Shown here in pieces: positions 59,096 through 64,000 of a stretch of 64,000 nucleotides of DNA. Position numbers and translations under genes: made by a program. The stretch's first letter is position 1. Each line of letters starts with the position of its first letter. Origin of the DNA: Strigops habroptila (taxonomy: Eukaryota > Chordata > Aves > Psittaciformes > Psittacidae); contig NC_044297.2 of NCBI RefSeq assembly GCF_004027225.2, forward strand, positions 3,306,047-3,370,046, read 5' to 3'. Below the pieces are notes generated by a model. The model did not search any database and was not told where the DNA came from. It was given only the letters and a program-made list of their open reading frames with translations.

Positions 59096-62000
59096 TGAAC
59101 ATCCCACATTCAGAGCGACATCCCAGATGCTGAAGGGAAGGGGCAGCACAGACCTTTCCCTCTTTCCCGGGGGGACAAGGGAGCCTCCTTTTCCCATGGC
59201 AAGCAGGGAGAGCGCTCCTACCTGCGCCAACAACAGCACGGCTCTGCTCCATGCTCGTACAACCTTTATATAGACCCCGACAGGAAACCATGTCCTCGGG
59301 AGGACGGATGGCAGCTGGCTCAGGGTGGATCTCCAGCTCCATCCCCGCTGCCCGTGGCCCCGGCACACTGCAATTTACTGCTCCGGGGTGGATTCAAACA
59401 ACTAAAAATGGAAGCAGCAAGAGAGGAGCCAGGAGCTAAAAGATGCCCTGCATCCCAGGCAGCAATTACACCCACAGAGCTATTCCGGAGCGGTGACGGA
59501 CACCCCTGAGCTCACCTGCACCCTCACAGCCTCCTGTTGGGGAAGATGCTCTCCTATGCATTGGGGAGCAGCCCCATGCAACCTGTGTCCTGTATCCTTG
59601 GGGACCCGAGGCTGCACTTTGGCATCTCCCGTGCTGTGAGTCATGGGGCTGAGCTGTCCCAGGGATGTGGCACAAAACGGGACCTTTCCAGGACCTTCCA
59701 CACTCGGCAGGAGCTTGGGCTGAAGGTTTCGGAGCTGAGTGTAGTGGGGAAGCCCCTTCCCATCCCATGGCTCATCCCTGGGAATGCATCCCCGGTGCCA
59801 AAAGCCGGTGCTGGAGCAGGGTGTTGAGTTGGGGCACCCCAGGGTCAGAGCCCAGGCTCAGGATGGGGCTTCCCCTGATGCTGTGTCTGTGATAGGGGAG
59901 GTGCTGGTGGTCAGATTGATGGGGCTGGGGGGCTCTGCTGGCAGCACCCACCACATCAGAGCAACCCAAAGGCACCAGTAACACAGGAGGCAGAAAAACA
60001 CCAGGGCAAGGCCAAATTCAACAGGGAGAAGAGCACAAGCTCAGACCCTGGTCTGGAGGAGCCCATGGTCCAGACCTGCCTGGCACTGATGCCCTCTGGT
60101 ACAGCAGGAGACTCAGTTTCTCTCTGAGGCTCCACACCAGCAGTCTCCAGGCATTCCAAGGAGGGCATTCCAAAGGCAAAGCTGGTCGGTGACAGGGAGA
60201 AAAGCTGTGCCCCTGCCCCAGCCACGAGCTCAGGTCAGGAACCAAGTATTTGCTGAAATCAAAAGCAAACACAACTGCAAATGTAACTATAGGGAGAAAC
60301 TATAATGCTTAAAGCAGACGCATGCTTGGAAAAATAAATATCCAACTGTGCAGCATACATCCTGCCTTAACCCTTCCCGGCCGGGCTGCAGCCTGCACCC
60401 AGCTCACTGCGGTGGGAGCCTGGCACATGGGGCAGGAAGGATGGGGAAAGGTCCAGCCTCTCCCTGGATCCCAGTAAAACCAGTTTGTTTCCAGAAGCAT
60501 CCTAAAATTCAGGGATCTCTACCCGAGGGCTTCATTTTCAGACTTAGAGCATCCATCGGTACCCGAAAATCTCCGCTGGGGTGGTGCTCTGGGTTGAGGA
60601 CAGGGACACTGGGACACAAGCACTGGGGCACAGATGCAGAGGCTGTTTTCCAGCCTGGGAAGGACTGGATGGGGGTTTCACTCCATTCAGCTCCTCCAGG
60701 GAAAGCTGCTGGGAGGGGACGGGCAAAACAACAAACACATCCCCAAATGGTTCACCTTCATGCCCAGAAGCAGAAGGTCCCAAAGAGGGGACAAAGCTGC
60801 ATCACTGGGATGGGACGAGCATCCGTGATCCAGCCCCTTCCAGCAGCCAGGGCTTGGGGGCCAGAGCATCCAAAACCAGCTGGGACTGGGGGCAACACAG
60901 CTCCTGGTTGAGTTTGTAGGTGGATAAATCCATACGGAGCTGTAGTTCACATCCGAAACAGCCCAAGCTCCTTCCCAGCAGGACGGGGGCAGGCTCCCCG
61001 TGCCCGGAGCTGCTGGATGCGCTCACGGGCTGCCTCTGCTCCTGCCGTCACCCCGCCAGGGCTGGGACTATTTATCCTAATCCCCTCCGAGCAACACAAG
61101 GCAAAGGCAACCGTGCATGCCGGGCACCGCCGGGATTAGGGGAGGAAGTGCTCCTGTGTGGGGAAAATGGCTGCTGGCCAGAGCAGGGGCTGCAGCGTCC
61201 CCCCGGGCTCGGCCTCTGTGCCCGAGACCCCCATCCTGAGCACCCCAACACCACCATCACTACTGCCCCTCCTCTGCCTGCTCACAGACCCCCCTTTGCT
61301 CTGGTGGGACCCTGGCAGCCGCCGAGCCCGCCTTTATTACCGCGGGCCGTTAAGGTTTAAACATTGATGGGGAGGAAGCTGCACCAGCCACCCGTGACAC
61401 CGGAGCCATGGGGCAGCGACCCCTCAGCCCCACTGCTCCCGGTGTATCCCCAACACAGACCCGCTCCGTCCTCGCCCCAAGCTCACGGCTCCCATGGAAA
61501 AACCAACCACCACCACAACCCAAATCACCCCACGAAGCCCATCCCGGTGCCAAGGGCTGCGCCTCGACCCAGCAATGACCAGGAATGGCACACGCATTCC
61601 CGGCAGCCACACCGCGCTCCGCAGGCACAAATCAGAGCCATTCCCAGAGACCCGCACGGAGTCGGGATAACAACGAAAAGATTCGGGATAAGGGCGGCTC
61701 TGGCAGCCCCCACCTCCCGCAGGCAGTCTGCAAACACAAAGGGAAACACTAACTCCAGGACCGCGTTATCCCGAGCTCCTCCACCGGAACGCTCCAGGAT
61801 CCGAAATCTGGAGCAAAACCAAACCCAGCTCCTTTTCCATCTTTTTCTGGAAGCCGCGAGCTTCCCGCTCAGGAACTTTTGGGGAATAAGGGACCAGGCA
61901 GCAATTGGCGAGCAGATCCCAGCCACCGGCCGGGCTCCCCCGCGGCCCGGGGGGCTCTCGGGGCCCTGCGGGCTCGGGGGCCGGGGCTCGGGGCTCGGTT

Positions 62001-62339
62001 TCCAGCCCCGGCTCGAACGAAGGACGAGCTCGGACCCGCTCCGTTCAAACCGGCCGCCCACCGAGCGGCTCCGGCCGCGGCGAGGCTGCAACCGGGGCCC
62101 CGACACACTCACACCGACCGCCCGGGGCTGCGCGAACCGCAGCCGCCCGCAAACCGGAGCCCACCCCCTCGGTGCGCGCCCGCCGTCGAGCCGCCCCGCC
62201 ACGGCCGATGGGAGCACCCGGGGGCCAAGAAGGGGGGGGGGGTCCGGGAGCAGCCCCCGGATCCGGACCCCGCCGCCAGCCCCATGGTGCCGGTCCCGGT
62301 GCGGACCAGCCCCGTCCGGAGCGTTTTGGCCGTACTCAC

Positions 62340-62680
62340 CGGAGCCCCGCGGCGGCGCGGTCCCGCCGCTCCCGGGAACAATGGAGGGGAGCCCCGTCCG
62401 GGGCGATCGGCTCAGCCCCGCCGCCGCCGCGCTCACAGCGGCCGCCCCATGATGGGGCCGAGCCCCGAGGTGGCGGCCGGAGGCGCTCCCGGAGCCGCGG
62501 CCGCCCCGACGAGCCCCCGTTGCCGCTGCCCGCGCCGCCGCGTCCCCGCCGAGCGCCCGCCGCCGCCGCACTGAGCCGCTCCCGCACCGCCCCGCCGCCT
62601 GCCCCCGGCTCCTCCCCCGCTGCCTCGCACCCTCCTCCTCCTCTTCCTCAGCGGCCTGATGGGGCTTGTAGTCGCCGCTG
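62340..62680 (-). promoter_or_regulatory. FGFR1: FGFR1 non-coding exon 1 and CpG-island promoter
   Basis: Very CpG-rich block (about 61900-62800). Donor ggctccg/gtgagt ends the leader exon at 62340; its 5' end is not resolved. On the minus strand 62673-62655 reads ACTACAAGCCCCATCAGG, again a ZNF143-like element. No TATA box. Confidence 0.7.
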
Positions 62681-64000
62681 CGCCGCCCTCCCCGCCGAGC
62701 CCCGGGGCTGAGCCTCTCGGTAACGGGGTTCCGGGCGTCCTCGTCGGACGTTGAGGGCTATTGTCTCCCCGAAAGCAGCCCCGGGCGCTCGCCCTGCCGC
62801 AGAGGATGCTCGCCTGCATCCTCCCGCCCTGTTGATCTCGGTCGGTGGCAGCGGGGATGCCTCGGGCACAGGCAGGGATGAAGGCATCGCCTGCACCCCA
62901 CTGTGCCCCCCACCCGGCACAGAGGCAGCCCGGAGCCCCCAGTCTGGCCCTTCTGCAATGCAAGGCCTCAGGGCACCCACTTTCTGTGGGTTGCCAGACC
63001 CAAATCCTCCCCAGGAGCCGCTTGGGAATCACCAGCCCCTTCCCAGCCATGCACATCAGGCAATATTCACCGGGGCTTGGAGCAGGAACACGGCAGCTCT
63101 AACACAGAGCACCCCAAAAGCTCCCTATGTGCGCATGAACCTCAGGCTCAGCCAGGACCACACTGGATCCCCAAGCCAGAGGGCAAAGTGGGGTATTGCC
63201 CCAGCGGTGCTTCTGTATTCCAAGATGGGAGCCCCAGCCCATGGGCTCCCCCAGGAGCTCCCCCAAAGCCAGGCTGGCTCTGGATCACCTCCAGGGCTCA
63301 GCCTCCATGCAGGGAGCTCAAGCACTCGGGAATCAGGCTCCAAGTCAGGGCATCCCGGGATGAAGACATCTCCAGCTGGCAGCGAGAGACCTGCGCGAGG
63401 CAATGTGCAAGTGATTAAGTTATAAGAGGGAAGAGGACAGCTTGAATTAGCCTTGTCAATCACCAGAGCTATATTTGAAGCAAATGCTGGGCATCCATCT
63501 TCAGGAGCAGCCTCTTGCTGGTTCAGGCAACTGTTCAGCTCCCCATGCCAAGACCCACGGGGTATTTTATTCCCTGGATGACAGATGTATGGATAGGGAG
63601 AAGGGGGGAAGGTAACACACCTGCTGGGATGCTGCTCTTCCAGCAAGCCAAGTGCAGGGAGTGCTTCCATGACAGCAAAACCAACCATAACCCTTTGTGA
63701 TGGAAAGGGGACGGGTCGCACCGCTGCTGCTGCTCCTTGCGGATGGTTTTCTGCTTGGCTGCATCAGCAGAACACAAGTTCTGAGGCCTTTATAAGTCAA
63801 AGTGGTTGTAAATGGCTGAAAATGGGGAAAACCATCCTGGGAGGTTCAAGGATTCGGCTGCATCCCTGCCCTCAGCATCGCGTCGGGGCTCAGTGCAGGA
63901 GTGACCACAAGCTGTCACCATCTGGTGGCATAAAGCGGAGCATGAGCAGGTCCTCCAGGGTGGAATGGGAGCCCCGTGCTCCCCAAGAGCAGATGGGGGA
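62681..64000. other. Upstream flank of FGFR1
   Basis: 1.3 kb, GC-rich at first, then unique sequence; no gene or repeat recognised. Confidence 0.7.

Larger units (their letters stand above)
56216..62339 (-). other. FGFR1: FGFR1 intron 1
   Basis: 6.1 kb with CR1 copies at 57838 and 58972, a G14 run near 58448, and a short ggatggaggg repeat (58600-58650). Further leader exons could exist but cannot be shown. Confidence 0.7.

Noticed and set aside
61364-62711. Several long open frames in the FGFR1 CpG island
   Set aside because: Arg/Pro/Ala/Gly-rich translations on both strands, typical of GC-rich DNA with few stop codons.

Overview
This is vertebrate nuclear DNA, almost certainly from a bird. 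The evidence is a set of split genes with GT-AG introns, three CpG-island promoters, sixteen recognisable CR1 non-LTR retrotransposon copies ending in the avian-type ATTCTATGA tail, no mammalian SINEs, and protein sequences that read like avian orthologues. I cannot name the species. Three protein-coding genes are present in the order of human 8p11: NSD3 (minus strand), LETM2 (plus strand) and FGFR1 (minus strand). No RNA genes, CRISPR arrays or prokaryotic features were seen.

Region 1 (1-22.3 kb, minus strand): the 5' part of NSD3, a histone H3K36 methyltransferase and chromatin reader. I could place a non-coding first exon in a CpG island, the ATG exon, the exons of the first PWWP domain, and further exons down to the first 17 codons of PHD finger 1, where the window ends. 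About 719 codons are in the window; the remaining PHD fingers, PWWP2 and SET domain lie beyond position 1.

Region 2 (22.3-31.6 kb, plus strand): a divergent intergenic segment of about 1.2 kb holding a CR1 copy, then LETM2, complete in ten exons (470 codons), encoding a mitochondrial inner-membrane LETM1-family protein. One intron uses a GC donor. The 3' end is marked by AATAAA at 31558.

Region 3 (31.6-36.5 kb): intergenic, with one CR1 fragment and no gene that I can support.

Region 4 (36.5-62.7 kb, minus strand): FGFR1, complete from the non-coding first exon in a CpG island to the 3' UTR. All coding exons were placed, including both mutually exclusive Ig-III exons (IIIb and IIIc). The IIIc form adds up to 818 codons plus stop and stays in frame across every junction. 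The alternative-splicing apparatus is unusually visible: the non-canonical /GA donor for the VT dipeptide, a long pyrimidine tract before the Ig-I exon, a minisatellite of about 680 bp between IIIb and IIIc, and a second minisatellite directly after the signal-peptide exon. Region 62.7-64 kb is upstream flank.

The three genes do not form one pathway; they are conserved neighbours. I found no previously undescribed gene system. The most notable things are the splice-site oddities, the two large intronic minisatellites, a strong intronic foldback in FGFR1, and nearly identical CR1 copies.
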